Of a stretch of DNA of 64,000 nucleotides, positions 27,183 to 36,541 are shown one piece after another. Origin of the DNA: Sphingomonas sp. Leaf357. Its GTDB lineage: Bacteria > Pseudomonadota > Alphaproteobacteria > Sphingomonadales > Sphingomonadaceae. The stretch is taken from contig NZ_LMPM01000001.1 of the NCBI RefSeq assembly GCF_001423845.1, forward strand, positions 2,468,153-2,532,152, given 5' to 3'. Position 1 is the first letter of the stretch; each line of letters opens with the position of its first letter. Both the position numbers and the translations under genes were made by a program. The notes under the pieces were generated by a model. That model was not told where the DNA came from and ran no database searches. It saw nothing but the letters and a program-made list of their open reading frames with translations.

Positions 27183-28073
27183 ATGGCGGCACCTGTCGTC
27201 TCGATGCAGCAATTGCTCGAAACTGGCGCGCACTTCGGACACCAGACGCACCGCTGGAACCCGAAGATGAAGCCCTACATCTTTGGCGACCGTAACGGCG
27301 TCCACATCCTCGATCTGTCGCAGACCGTCCCGCTGTTCGCCCGCGCGCTCGAATTCGTCGCCGCCTCGACCGCCGCTGGCGGCAAGGTGCTGTTCGTCGG
27401 CACGAAGCGCCAGGCGCAGGATCCGGTTGCGGATGCCGCCCGTCGTTCGGGCCAGCACTTCGTCAACCATCGCTGGCTGGGCGGCATGCTCACCAACTGG
27501 AAGACGATCAGCAACTCGATCAAGCGCCTCAAGACGCTCGAAGAGCAGCTGTCCGGCGACACGCACGGCCTGACCAAGAAGGAAGTCCTGCAGCTGACGC
27601 GCGAGAAGGACAAGCTGGAGCTTTCGCTCGGCGGCATCCGCGACATGGGCGGAATTCCGGACGTGATGTTCGTGATCGACGCCAACAAGGAAGAGCTGGC
27701 GATCAAGGAAGCCAACACGCTGGGTATTCCGGTCGTTGCGATCCTCGATTCGAACGTCTCGCCCGACGGCATCGCTTTCCCGGTTCCGGCGAACGACGAC
27801 GCGAGCCGTGCTATCCGCCTGTATTGCGAAGCGATCGCCATCGCCGCGACGCGTGGCGGCCAGCAGGAGCAGGCCCGTCGCGTCGACGTGGGTTCGCTCG
27901 AGCAGCCCCCGGTCGAGGAAGCGCTGACGGTTGCCCCGGTCGAGGCTTCGCCTTCGGTTGCGGCCGATACGTCGGTGACCGAGGCGGATTTCGCCGCTGC
28001 CGATCCGGAAACCCCGGCGGCTTCGACCGAGCCGGAAACGGCGGTCGAAGGCGAGCGCCAGATCGACGCGTAA
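27183..28073 (+). CDS. rpsB: 30S ribosomal protein S2
   Basis: Small-subunit ribosomal protein, 296 residues. Canonical S2 core ([51 protein letters not shown]) to about residue 235, then an Ala/Glu/Pro-rich acidic C-terminal extension of about 60 residues ([16 protein letters not shown] and on) not present in E. coli S2. AAAGGA at 27170-27175 supports the ATG. A roughly 100-base leader precedes it with a GGGGCTTCGCCC hairpin. Followed by tsf, the usual pair, but with a palindromic repeat in between. Confidence 0.97.
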   Translation: MAAPVVSMQQLLETGAHFGHQTHRWNPKMKPYIFGDRNGVHILDLSQTVPLFARALEFVAASTAAGGKVLFVGTKRQAQDPVADAARRSGQHFVNHRWLGGMLTNWKTISNSIKRLKTLEEQLSGDTHGLTKKEVLQLTREKDKLELSLGGIRDMGGIPDVMFVIDANKEELAIKEANTLGIPVVAILDSNVSPDGIAFPVPANDDASRAIRLYCEAIAIAATRGGQQEQARRVDVGSLEQPPVEEALTVAPVEASPSVAADTSVTEADFAAADPETPAASTEPETAVEGERQIDA

Positions 28074-28109
28074 ACGTCACGGAGCGTGACTATATAAGTC
28101 ACTCTCTCA

Positions 28110-28197
28110 CCGTTCGTGCCGGGCTTGTCGAAGCATCGTTCTTCCTTTTCCAACCGGAAAAAGACGGACGGCCCTTTGACAGGCTCGGGGCGAACGG
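28110..28197. repeat. Interspersed palindrome, GAGC-TGTCGAAG family, copy 4
   Basis: CCGTTCGTGCCGGGCTTGTC at the left and an imperfect complement ending CTCGGGGCGAACGG at 28197. It sits within the rpsB-tsf intergenic region (28074-28252). A second small hairpin (GGCCCC at 28211-28216 with GGGGCC at 28227-28232) follows before the tsf ribosome-binding site AAGGA (28240-28244). Confidence 0.85.
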
Positions 28198-28252
28198 TTT
28201 GGTTTTGAAAGGCCCCGCAGAGCAAAGGGGCCGCAATGGAAGGATTAGAGAC

Positions 28253-29185
28253 ATGGCCGAGATCACGGCAGCAGCGGTGAAGGATCTGCGCGAAAAGAGC
28301 GGCGCGGGCATGATGGATTGCAAGAAGGCGCTGACCGAAACCGGTGGCGACATGACGGCGGCGATCGATTGGCTGCGCGCCAAGGGCCTCGCTTCGGCAG
28401 CCAAGAAGTCCAGCCGCACCGCGGCCGAGGGCCTGGTCGGCGTCGAGGTGTCGGGCACCAAGGGTGCGGCGGTCGAGGTGAATTCCGAGACCGATTTCGT
28501 CGCCAAGAATGCGCAGTTCCAGACGTTCGTTCGTGACGTGACCTCGGTCGCGCTCGAACTGGGCGATTCGATCGAGACGATCAAGGCGACCTCGCTGGGC
28601 GAGAAGACCGTCGAGGAAACGCTGACCAACAACATCGCGACGATCGGCGAGAACCAGAACATCCGCCGCGCCAAGCGCCTGGAAGTGACGTCGGGCGCGG
28701 TCGTGCCCTATGTCCACAACGCCGCTGCACCGGGCCTGGGCAAGATCGGCGTGCTCGTCGCACTTGAGAGCGAAGCGGGCGCGGACGTGCTCGAGCCGCT
28801 CGGCAAGCAGATCGCGATGCACATCGCGGCCGCTTTCCCGCTGGCGCTGAACGAGGAAGACCTGGATCCGGAAGTGATCGAGCGCGAGCGCGCGATCGCC
28901 ACCGAAAAGGCCGCCGAGAGCGGCAAGCCTGCCGACATCGTCGCCAAGATGGTCGAAGGCGGCATTGCCAAGTATCGCAAGGAGAATGCGCTGGTCAGCC
29001 AGCTGCTGGTGATGGACGGCAAGACCAAGATCTCCGACGTCGTCGCCAATGCGGCGAAGGCAGCGGGCAAGCCGATCAAGCTGGTCGACTATGTCCGCTT
29101 CCAGCTCGGCGAGGGCATCGAGAAGGAAGCCTCCGATTTCGCGGCTGAAGTCGCCGCCGCTTCGGGTGTCAAGCAGCCGGCCTGA
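28253..29185 (+). CDS. tsf: Translation elongation factor Ts
   Basis: Nucleotide exchange factor for EF-Tu, 310 residues. The N-terminal UBA-like domain has [16 protein letters not shown], the signature TDFVAKN occurs around residue 82-88, and two dimerisation subdomains follow ([31 protein letters not shown]). Start at 28253 with AAGGA nine bases upstream. Terminated by a textbook hairpin at 29210-29240. Confidence 0.97.
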   Translation: MAEITAAAVKDLREKSGAGMMDCKKALTETGGDMTAAIDWLRAKGLASAAKKSSRTAAEGLVGVEVSGTKGAAVEVNSETDFVAKNAQFQTFVRDVTSVALELGDSIETIKATSLGEKTVEETLTNNIATIGENQNIRRAKRLEVTSGAVVPYVHNAAAPGLGKIGVLVALESEAGADVLEPLGKQIAMHIAAAFPLALNEEDLDPEVIERERAIATEKAAESGKPADIVAKMVEGGIAKYRKENALVSQLLVMDGKTKISDVVANAAKAAGKPIKLVDYVRFQLGEGIEKEASDFAAEVAAASGVKQPA

Positions 29186-29209
29186 GCCGCTGCCACTTGA
29201 TCGAAACGG

Positions 29210-29240
29210 AAGGGCCGCGTCGCGAGACGCGGCCCTTTTT
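29210..29240 (+). terminator. Rho-independent terminator after tsf
   Basis: Perfect 12-bp GC-rich stem (AAGGGCCGCGTC) with a GCGA tetraloop, running into TTTTT at 29236-29240. It closes the rpsB-tsf unit. Confidence 0.92.
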
Positions 29241-29298
29241 GATTCGAGCCAGCCGTTTGAATTGAACGAACAAGGGATGGTTCGAACAAAGTCGTATA

Positions 29299-29359
29299 GT
29301 CCTGAGCCTGTCGAAAGACGTGTTCGAGGCATGAGCCTCGACAAGCTCGGCACGAACGG
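29299..29359. repeat. Interspersed palindrome, GAGC-TGTCGAAG family, copy 5 (short)
   Basis: GTCCTGAGCCTGTCGAAAGACG at the left and GCCTCGACAAGCTCGGCACG at the right with a short centre; a trimmed copy of the family, between the tsf terminator and the TPR-sulfotransferase gene. Confidence 0.72.
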
Positions 29360-29438
29360 ATTGGAAATGGGGTCAAACTGAAACGGACCCTCCGCCGAGC
29401 GTGATTGACACCACATCGCGGCCGGGCTTGATCGCGCG

Positions 29439-31244
29439 ATGACCCAACCCGATCCCGCCGCCGCTTTCCAAACCGAGATCACCAGGGCGCAGGCGCATGT
29501 CGATGCACAGCATTGGCGCGAGGCGATCGACGCGCTGGAGCGCGCCTTGCGCCTTCGGCCCGACGCGGACGGTGCCTGGCGTGCGCTCGGTGACGCCAGG
29601 CGGGCGGCCGGCGACGGGGCGGGGGCCTCGTTCGCGCACGATCGCGCCGCGAGCCTGTCGATCTCCCGGCCGCCGCTCGGCGACGCGCTGGTCGCGATCG
29701 ACGGCAACCGGCTGGCGACGGCGGAACAGATCGTGCGTGAACGGTTGCGCACCGCGCCGACCGACGTCGCCGCGATCGCGGTGTTGGCGGACATCGCCGC
29801 CCGGGCCGGACGTTTCGCGGATGCGGTGCGGTTCCTGAATCACGCGCTGGAGATCGCGCCAGATCACGAGCGGGCGCGCGGCCAGCTTGCGCGGGTCCGA
29901 TACGGGAGCCGCGATCTTCCCGAGGCCCTGGCGGAGTTCGATCGGCTGCTGCTGCTGAACCCGAAACATCACGGCTATCGCAACCTGCGTGCCGCGACGC
30001 TGGATCTGCTCGGCGATTATCCGGGCGCGGTCTCGGCGTATAACGACATGCTCGCCGATGATGCGGCCCAGCCGCTGGTGTGGATGACGCTCGGCAACGT
30101 CCTAAAGACGATCGGCGACGTCCCTGCCGCCATCGCCGCGTTTCGACGCAGTCTGGAATTGGCACCGGAAACCGGGGAAAGCTGGTGGGGCCTGGCCAAT
30201 TTGAAGTCGTTCGCGTTCGACGAGGCCGATATCGCCGCGATGCAGGCGGAACTGGCGCGCCCGGCGCTGAGCGACGTCAACCGCATCTGCCTGGAATTCG
30301 CTCTGGGCAAGGCTCTGGAAGATCACGGCCGGTATCCCGATTCCTTTGCCCATTACAGCGCCGGCAACCGGCTGCAGCAGGCTCACGCCCCGCACGATCC
30401 CGAACATCTGTCGACCTTCGCCCGGCGCTGCGAGGCTCTTTTCACGCCGGATTTCTTCACCGCGCGCGTCGGCAGCGGCGATCCCGCGCCCGACCCGATC
30501 TTCGTCCTGGGCATGCCGCGTTCGGGCTCGACTTTGGTCGAACAGATCCTCGCCAGCCATCCAGCGATCGAGGGCACGATGGAATTGCCCGAACTTCCAC
30601 GCATCGTCCGCCTGTTGGGGGGTATCGGCGATCCGGCGACGATGCCCTATCCCGACAGCATCGCCAAGCTTTCCGCCGCGCAACTCGCCGGGCTGGGCGC
30701 GGAATATCTGCATCGCGCGGCGCGCTGGCGAAACACGGATCGGCCGTTCTTCATCGACAAATTACCGATGAACTTCATGTCGGTCGGGCTGATCCGCCTG
30801 ATCCTGCCCAACGCGAAGATCGTCGATGTGCGCCGTCATCCGCTCGGTTGCGGTTTTTCGGTGTTCAAGCAATATTTCCCGACCGGGCAGAGCTTTGCCA
30901 CGTCGATCGAGCATGTCGGGCGCTTCTATGCCGATTACGTGCGGCTGATGCGATCGTGGGATGCGCGGTTGCCCGGTTTCGTCCATCGGGTGATGTACGA
31001 AGACCTCATCGCCGATGCCGAGACTGAAGTGCGGCGGCTGCTCGATTTTCTTGGGCTCCCGTTCGATCCGGCCTGCCTCGAATTCCACGCCAGCACCCGC
31101 GCCGTCCGCACGCCGAGCGCGGAACAGGTGCGGCAGCCGATCTACACAGAAGCCGTCGATCATTGGCGTCACTACGAGGCGTGGCTGGGTCCGATGAAGG
31201 ATGCGCTCGGCGACGTCCTCACGCGCTATCCCGAGGTGCCGTAG
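29439..31244 (+). CDS. TPR-repeat sulfotransferase family protein
   Basis: 601 residues. The N-terminal half (about 1-270) is a run of tetratricopeptide repeats (AIDALERALRLRPDADGAWRAL, AVRFLNHALEIAPDHERA, AIAAFRRSLELAPETGES). The C-terminal half is a sulfotransferase domain with the PAPS-binding loop GMPRSGST at 358-365, the KLPMNFM and DVRRHPLGCGFSVF segments of the 3'-phosphate site, and YEDLIADAETEVRRLLDFLG. Expected to transfer sulfate from PAPS to a protein or glycan; the acceptor is unknown. Its own terminator-separated position between tsf and pyrH is unusual because those genes are commonly adjacent. Confidence 0.87.
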   Translation: MTQPDPAAAFQTEITRAQAHVDAQHWREAIDALERALRLRPDADGAWRALGDARRAAGDGAGASFAHDRAASLSISRPPLGDALVAIDGNRLATAEQIVRERLRTAPTDVAAIAVLADIAARAGRFADAVRFLNHALEIAPDHERARGQLARVRYGSRDLPEALAEFDRLLLLNPKHHGYRNLRAATLDLLGDYPGAVSAYNDMLADDAAQPLVWMTLGNVLKTIGDVPAAIAAFRRSLELAPETGESWWGLANLKSFAFDEADIAAMQAELARPALSDVNRICLEFALGKALEDHGRYPDSFAHYSAGNRLQQAHAPHDPEHLSTFARRCEALFTPDFFTARVGSGDPAPDPIFVLGMPRSGSTLVEQILASHPAIEGTMELPELPRIVRLLGGIGDPATMPYPDSIAKLSAAQLAGLGAEYLHRAARWRNTDRPFFIDKLPMNFMSVGLIRLILPNAKIVDVRRHPLGCGFSVFKQYFPTGQSFATSIEHVGRFYADYVRLMRSWDARLPGFVHRVMYEDLIADAETEVRRLLDFLGLPFDPACLEFHASTRAVRTPSAEQVRQPIYTEAVDHWRHYEAWLGPMKDALGDVLTRYPEVP

Positions 31245-31349
31245 CAGCCGGCCCGAAAGCGACGACGCCATAGCGCCTTCCCGCTTCCAATCCCGCGCCT
31301 GCCCAACTAAGGTCCGCGCCGCCCCCCGACAGCAGCCTATTGGAATCCC

Positions 31350-32072
31350 GTGACAGTCCCTTCGTACAAACGCATCCTGCTCAAATTGTCGGGTGAAGTC
31401 CTGATGGGAGAGGGTGGTCTGGCGATCGATCCGGCCGTGACGGCGCGCGTCGCCCAGGAGATCGCCGATGCCAAGAACCAGGGATTCGAGCTTTGCGTCG
31501 TGGTCGGCGGCGGCAACATCTTCCGCGGCATGGCCGGCGCGGCGCGCGGCATGGACCGGGCGACCGGCGACTATATGGGCATGCTCGCCACCGTCATGAA
31601 CGCGCTCGCCGTGCAGAACGCGCTCGAGCAGATCAATGTCGAGACGCGCGTGCAATCCGCGATCCCGATGGCCAGCGTGTGCGAGCCGTTCATCCGCCGC
31701 CGCGCGATGCGGCATCTCGAAAAGGGCCGGGTGGTGATCTTCGCCGCCGGCACCGGCAGCCCGTTCTTCACCACCGACAGCGGTGCCGCGCTGCGCGCCG
31801 CCGAGATGAAGTGCGACGCTCTGTTCAAGGGCACGTCGGTGGACGGGGTGTACGACGCCGATCCCAAGACCGTTCCGACCGCCAAGCGTTACGATACCGT
31901 GAGTTACGACACCGTGCTTGCAGACAATCTCAAGGTGATGGACGCCAGCGCCATCGCCCTGTGCCGCGACAACGACATTCCGATCGTCGTGTTCAACATC
32001 CGCGATCACGGCAATCTCGCCGCGGTGCTGGCGGGTGAGGGCATTTCGACGACCGTTAAGAAGGAGGGCTGA
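31350..32072 (+). CDS. pyrH: Uridylate kinase (UMP kinase)
   Basis: Phosphorylates UMP to UDP; hexameric amino-acid-kinase fold. 240 residues with [14 protein letters not shown] at the N-terminus, [10 protein letters not shown], the temperature/GTP loop region [11 protein letters not shown] and the uracil-binding [18 protein letters not shown] start at 31350. Leads the tight run pyrH-frr-uppS-cdsA-dxr-rseP. Confidence 0.97.
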   Translation: MTVPSYKRILLKLSGEVLMGEGGLAIDPAVTARVAQEIADAKNQGFELCVVVGGGNIFRGMAGAARGMDRATGDYMGMLATVMNALAVQNALEQINVETRVQSAIPMASVCEPFIRRRAMRHLEKGRVVIFAAGTGSPFFTTDSGAALRAAEMKCDALFKGTSVDGVYDADPKTVPTAKRYDTVSYDTVLADNLKVMDASAIALCRDNDIPIVVFNIRDHGNLAAVLAGEGISTTVKKEG

Positions 32073-32074
32073 AC

Positions 32075-32632
32075 ATGGCCGCATACGATAAAGCCGATCT
32101 CGAACGCCGCATGGCCGGTAGCGTCGAGGCGTTGAAGAGCGATCTGGTGGGGCTGCGCACAGGGCGTGCCTCCACCTCGCTGCTCGATCCCGTGACGGTC
32201 GAGGTGTACGGCGCGCACATGCCGCTTAACCAGCTCGCGACCGTGTCCGTGCCCGAGCCGCGCATGCTATCGGTTCAGGTGTGGGACAAGATGAACGTCG
32301 GCCCGGTCGACAAGGCGATCCGTTCGGCCGGCCTCGGCCTCAACCCGATCGTCGACGGCACGACGCTGCGCCTGCCGATCCCGGACCTGACCGAGGAACG
32401 CCGCAAGGAACTGGCCAAGCTGGCCGGCAAATATGCCGAGGACGCCCGCATCGCCGCACGCAACGTGCGCCGCGACGGCATGGATTCGCTGAAGACCGAC
32501 GAAAAGAAGGGCCTGTTCGGCGAGGACGATCGCAAGAAGCTCGAGACCGAGGTCCAGAAGCTCACCGACAAGACGATCGCCGATATCGATGCGGCGGCGT
32601 CGGCCAAGGAAAAGGAAATCCTGGGCAAGTGA
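32075..32632 (+). CDS. frr: Ribosome recycling factor
   Basis: Splits post-termination ribosomes with EF-G. 185 residues, full length, with [14 protein letters not shown], the hinge region around [16 protein letters not shown] and the C-terminal long helix ([44 protein letters not shown]). AAGGAGG overlaps the end of pyrH; two bases separate the genes. Confidence 0.97.
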   Translation: MAAYDKADLERRMAGSVEALKSDLVGLRTGRASTSLLDPVTVEVYGAHMPLNQLATVSVPEPRMLSVQVWDKMNVGPVDKAIRSAGLGLNPIVDGTTLRLPIPDLTEERRKELAKLAGKYAEDARIAARNVRRDGMDSLKTDEKKGLFGEDDRKKLETEVQKLTDKTIADIDAAASAKEKEILGK

Positions 32633-33384
32633 GCCCGGCGCCGGCCAGGATTCCCGCCGCGGTGGGTGAGGCGTCGGGCGGACCGTCGCATTTGCCGCGC
32701 CATGTCGCCATCATCATGGACGGCAACGGGCGCTGGGCGAAAAAGCGTTTCCTGCCGCGGCTCGCCGGACACAAGGCCGGGGTCGAGGCGGTGCGCAAGG
32801 TGACGCGGGCCGCGCGCGCGCTCGGGATCGAGGCGCTGACGCTCTACGCCTTCTCCTCCGAGAATTGGCGGCGGCCGGAGGAAGAGGTCAGCGACCTGAT
32901 GGGGTTGCTGCGCATCTTCATCCGCAGCGATCTGGACGAACTGGCGCGCGAGAACGTGCGGCTGCGCGTGATCGGCGATTACCGCCGCTTCTTGCCCGAT
33001 CTGGTCAAGCTGGTCGACGATGCGATCGCGCGCACCGCGAGCAATGACGGGCCGATCCTGGCGATCGCGCTCAATTACGGCGCGCAGGCGGAGATCGCCG
33101 CCGCCGCGCGCGCGCTGGCGGCCAAGGTCGCGGCGGGCGACCTCGCCGCCGATGCGATCGACGAGGCCGCGATCGAGCGCGAACTCGACACGCACGATCT
33201 GCCGCCGCTCGATCTGATGATCCGCACGTCGGGCGAAATCCGGTTGTCGAATTTCCTGCTGTGGCAGGCGGCCTATGCCGAGTTGCTGTTCGTCGACACG
33301 CTCTGGCCCGATTTCGACGGCGCCGCGCTCGAACAGGCAGTGGCGACGTTCGGCCAGCGTCAACGGCGCTTCGGCGGCCTGTGA
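32629..33384 (+). CDS. uppS: Undecaprenyl diphosphate synthase (di-trans,poly-cis isoprenyl transferase)
   Basis: Builds the C55 carrier lipid for cell wall synthesis. 251 residues; [13 protein letters not shown] with catalytic D31, H48, SSENW and the C-terminal substrate segment [19 protein letters not shown] are all present. GTG start overlaps the frr stop (GTGA), and its own stop overlaps the cdsA start, so translation is coupled on both sides. Confidence 0.96.
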   Translation: MSPAPARIPAAVGEASGGPSHLPRHVAIIMDGNGRWAKKRFLPRLAGHKAGVEAVRKVTRAARALGIEALTLYAFSSENWRRPEEEVSDLMGLLRIFIRSDLDELARENVRLRVIGDYRRFLPDLVKLVDDAIARTASNDGPILAIALNYGAQAEIAAAARALAAKVAAGDLAADAIDEAAIERELDTHDLPPLDLMIRTSGEIRLSNFLLWQAAYAELLFVDTLWPDFDGAALEQAVATFGQRQRRFGGL

Positions 33385-34187
33385 GCCCAGATGTGAACGG
33401 GGCGAAACGCTCGTCCGATCTGCCCGTCCGTGCCGTCACGGGCGTGGCGATGATCGCGGTCGCCGCCACGGCCTTGTGGGCGGGCGGGATCTGGTTCTGG
33501 CTGCTCTGCGTCGCTGGCGCGATCGTGATGATGGGCGAATGGGCCGATCTGGTCGGTGCCGGGGCGGCGCACAAGCGGATCGCGCAGTTCAGCCTGTCGG
33601 TGCCGCTGGCGACGATGGCGCCGCCGTCCTTGATCCTCGAGGTGCATTATTTCTTCACGCTGGGGCTGCTCGCCGGCGCCGCGTTCTTCGCGGTGATCGT
33701 CACGCGGCGGCGCGATCTGGCGGCCGGCTTGGTCTATTGCGGATTGCCGGTGCTGGCATTGGTGTTCCTGCGCCGGCAGGATGCCGGGATCGTCTTCACG
33801 CTCTGGGCACTGGCGCTGGTTTGGGCGTGTGACATCGGCGCCTATTTTTCCGGTCGCACGATCGGCGGGCCGAAGCTCGCGCCTGGGATCAGCCCCAACA
33901 AGACGTGGGCCGGGCTGATCGGCGGCGTCGTCGCGGCAAGCCTGTTCGCAGGTGTGATGCATATCGAGTACGGCCTGCCGTGGCGCATGACGCTGGCGAC
34001 TCCGGTGCTGGCCGTTCTGGCGCAGGGCGGAGACCTGTTCGAAAGCTGGTTGAAGCGCCGTGCCGGCGTCAAGGATAGCGGATCGATCCTGCCCGGCCAT
34101 GGCGGCGTGCTTGATCGGCTCGACGGCCTCGTCCCGGTCGCGCCTCTCGCCGCCTTCCTGCTGATCCTGCCGAGATTCTATACATGA
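33381..34187 (+). CDS. cdsA: Phosphatidate cytidylyltransferase
   Basis: Integral membrane enzyme making CDP-diacylglycerol from phosphatidate and CTP, the precursor used by PssA in this window. 268 residues with about seven hydrophobic spans and the family signature SWLKRRAGVKDSGSILPGHG followed by GVLDRLDGL near the C-terminus. GTG start overlaps the uppS stop; the stop overlaps the dxr ATG. Confidence 0.95.
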   Translation: MSPDVNGAKRSSDLPVRAVTGVAMIAVAATALWAGGIWFWLLCVAGAIVMMGEWADLVGAGAAHKRIAQFSLSVPLATMAPPSLILEVHYFFTLGLLAGAAFFAVIVTRRRDLAAGLVYCGLPVLALVFLRRQDAGIVFTLWALALVWACDIGAYFSGRTIGGPKLAPGISPNKTWAGLIGGVVAASLFAGVMHIEYGLPWRMTLATPVLAVLAQGGDLFESWLKRRAGVKDSGSILPGHGGVLDRLDGLVPVAPLAAFLLILPRFYT

Positions 34188-35341
34188 AGACCGTGACTAT
34201 CCTCGGCGCGACCGGTTCGGTCGGCACCTCCACGCTCGACCTGATCGAGCGCGAGCCCGACCGTTTCGAGATCCTCGCGCTCACCGCCAATTGCGATACC
34301 GAGAAGCTGGCGGCCGCGGCCATTCGCACCCATGCTAAGCGCGCGGTGGTGGCCGACGAAGCCTGCCTGGCGGACCTGCGCGAACGGCTCGCCGGAACCG
34401 GAGTCGAGGCGGCGGGCGGCGCGCAGGCGTTGCTCGAAGCGTCGGCGATGGGCGCGGACTGGACGATGGGCGCGATCGTCGGCTGCGCCGGGCTGGAACC
34501 CGTGATGGCGGCGGTGGAGCACGGGGGCATCGTGGTGCTCGCCAACAAGGAGCCGTTGGTGTCGGCGGGCGACGTGATCCTCAAGGCGGCGGAGCGCAGC
34601 GGCGCGACGTTGCTGCCGGCGGATTCCGAACATAACGCGATCTTCCAATGCTTCGACGCGAGCCGCCCGGGCAACGTCCGGCGCATCATCCTGACGTGCA
34701 GCGGCGGACCGTTCCGCGACTGGTCGACCGAGCGGATGCGCGACGTGACGCCCGAACAGGCGGTGGCCCATCCCAATTGGTCGATGGGTGCGAAGATCTC
34801 GGTCGATTCGGCGACCTGCATGAACAAGGGCCTCGAATTGATCGAGGCGGCGCGCCTCTTCCCGGTGCCGCACGACGCGATCGAGATCGTCATCCACCCG
34901 CAATCGGTGATCCATTCGCTGGTCGACTATGTCGACGGATCGGTGCTGGCCCAGCTCGGGCCGCCCGACATGCGTACGCCGATCGCGCATTGCCTTGCCT
35001 GGCCCGATCGCATGGCCACGCCGATGGCACCGCTCGACCTGATCGCGATCGGCCGGCTCGATTTCGCCGCACCCGACGACACGCGCTTCCCGGCATTGCG
35101 GTTGGCACGCGAGGCGCTGGACGCGGGCGGCGCTCGCCCCGCCATCCTTAATGCCGCAAACGAGATCGCCGTTGCCGCGTTTCTCAAGAAACGCATCGGC
35201 TTCCTCGAAATTGCCGCAATCGTCGCCGATACGCTCGATCGTTACGATCCGCCGGCACCCGAAACGCTGGACGAGGTTTTGGCAATCGACGCGGGGGCGC
35301 GTAGAATTGCAGATGAGCGTGTAAAGGATTGCGTACGTTGA
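34184..35341 (+). CDS. dxr: 1-deoxy-D-xylulose 5-phosphate reductoisomerase
   Basis: First committed step of the MEP isoprenoid pathway, NADPH-dependent, making MEP; IspD and IspF of the same pathway are fused elsewhere in this window. 385 residues. NADPH-binding GATGSVG at 8-14, LANKEPLVSAG, metal and substrate site around ADSEHNAIFQC, and the flexible loop SGGPFRDW. ATG overlaps the cdsA stop, and the stop overlaps the rseP TTG start. Confidence 0.97.
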   Translation: MKTVTILGATGSVGTSTLDLIEREPDRFEILALTANCDTEKLAAAAIRTHAKRAVVADEACLADLRERLAGTGVEAAGGAQALLEASAMGADWTMGAIVGCAGLEPVMAAVEHGGIVVLANKEPLVSAGDVILKAAERSGATLLPADSEHNAIFQCFDASRPGNVRRIILTCSGGPFRDWSTERMRDVTPEQAVAHPNWSMGAKISVDSATCMNKGLELIEAARLFPVPHDAIEIVIHPQSVIHSLVDYVDGSVLAQLGPPDMRTPIAHCLAWPDRMATPMAPLDLIAIGRLDFAAPDDTRFPALRLAREALDAGGARPAILNAANEIAVAAFLKKRIGFLEIAAIVADTLDRYDPPAPETLDEVLAIDAGARRIADERVKDCVR

Positions 35342-36471
35342 TCGAAGCCCCCGGCCTTTTTCTGACCATCCTGGCGTTCGCTCTGGTCATCGGGCCGCTC
35401 GTGTTCGTGCACGAGATGGGCCACTACCTCGCCGGGCGCTGGTTCGGCGTGAAGGCGGAGGCGTTCTCGATCGGCTTCGGCAAGGAAGTGTTCGGCTTCA
35501 CCGACCAGCGCGGTACGCGCTGGAAGTTCGGCTGGCTGCCGCTCGGCGGCTACGTCAAGTTCGCCGGCGACATGAACCCCGCGAGCCAGCCCGACCCGGA
35601 TTGGTATCTGCTGCCCGCCGACGTGCGCGAACAGACCTTCCAGGCCAAGCCGCTGTGGCAGCGCGCGATCATCGTCGCGGCGGGGCCGTTCGTGAACTTC
35701 GTACTGGCCTTCCTGATCCTGATGGGGTTCGCGCTCACGTACGGCGACGGTCGCACACCGGCCGTGGCGCGTGAGATCGTCGCCGGCAGCGCTGCCGCCA
35801 AGGCCGGGATGCAGGCCGGCGACCGCATCACCGCGCTCGGCGGTCGCAGCGTCGAGACGTTCGACGATGTCGCCAAATACATCCAGCTGCGCGCCAACGA
35901 GACGGTGCAGGTCGATTTCGACCGCAACGGTCGCGCGATGCGCGTCGACGCCGCCGTCGGCTCGCAGACGTTGCGCGATCGCTTCGGCAACGAATTCAAG
36001 CTCGGCCTGCTCGGCATCGCGCCGGTCAAGCCGGTCTGGGTTCCCGTCGGGGTGGTCGAGGCTCCGGTCGTCGCGGTCAAGCGGATGGGATCGATCCTGA
36101 CGATGATGGTCGACAGCATCGGCCAGATCGTCACCGGCAAGAGGCCGGTGAGCGAATTGGGTGGTCCTTTGCGCATCGCCAAAGTCTCGGGCGAACAACT
36201 GGCGCTCGGCATTCCGGATCTGATCGGTTTGATTGCGCTGGTGTCGATTAATTTGGGGTTCATCAATATTTTGCCAGTTCCGATGCTGGATGGCGGTCAT
36301 CTGTTCTTCTACGCGATCGAAGGCATCCGGCGGCGTCCGGTTCCGGCGGCGGTGCAGGAATGGGCGTTCCGCGGCGGATTGATCGCAATTCTGGCGCTGA
36401 TGCTGATGGTGACGTTCAACGATCTCGGCACGTTCGGGCTATGGAAGAGCCTCGCCGGGTTGATCGGTTGA
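35338..36471 (+). CDS. rseP: RseP/RIP-type site-2 zinc metalloprotease
   Basis: Intramembrane protease that cleaves anti-sigma factors and signal-peptide remnants. 377 residues. Zinc motif H25-E-M-G-H29 in the first membrane span, a PDZ domain (about 130-215, SAAAKAGMQAGDRITALGG), and the second metal motif NILPVPMLDGGH with D318. No ATG or GTG fits; TTG at 35338 overlaps the dxr stop and gives the family N-terminus (MIEAPGLFLTIL). TTG at 35329 is an alternative. Followed after 70 bases by bamA, the envelope-assembly block. Confidence 0.94.
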   Translation: MIEAPGLFLTILAFALVIGPLVFVHEMGHYLAGRWFGVKAEAFSIGFGKEVFGFTDQRGTRWKFGWLPLGGYVKFAGDMNPASQPDPDWYLLPADVREQTFQAKPLWQRAIIVAAGPFVNFVLAFLILMGFALTYGDGRTPAVAREIVAGSAAAKAGMQAGDRITALGGRSVETFDDVAKYIQLRANETVQVDFDRNGRAMRVDAAVGSQTLRDRFGNEFKLGLLGIAPVKPVWVPVGVVEAPVVAVKRMGSILTMMVDSIGQIVTGKRPVSELGGPLRIAKVSGEQLALGIPDLIGLIALVSINLGFINILPVPMLDGGHLFFYAIEGIRRRPVPAAVQEWAFRGGLIAILALMLMVTFNDLGTFGLWKSLAGLIG

Positions 36472-36541
36472 CGCAGGTAAGGCAGGGCGGGCGCGCGATT
36501 TTAGGCGGCCCGCGTAATTTCTCCGTTTTTGGGGTGGGATA

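Noticed and set aside
29265..29295. GAACGAACAAGGGATGGTTCGAAC as a third LexA box
   Set aside because: GAAC and GTTC units here are inverted and not 7 bases apart in direct orientation, so it does not fit the alphaproteobacterial operator.
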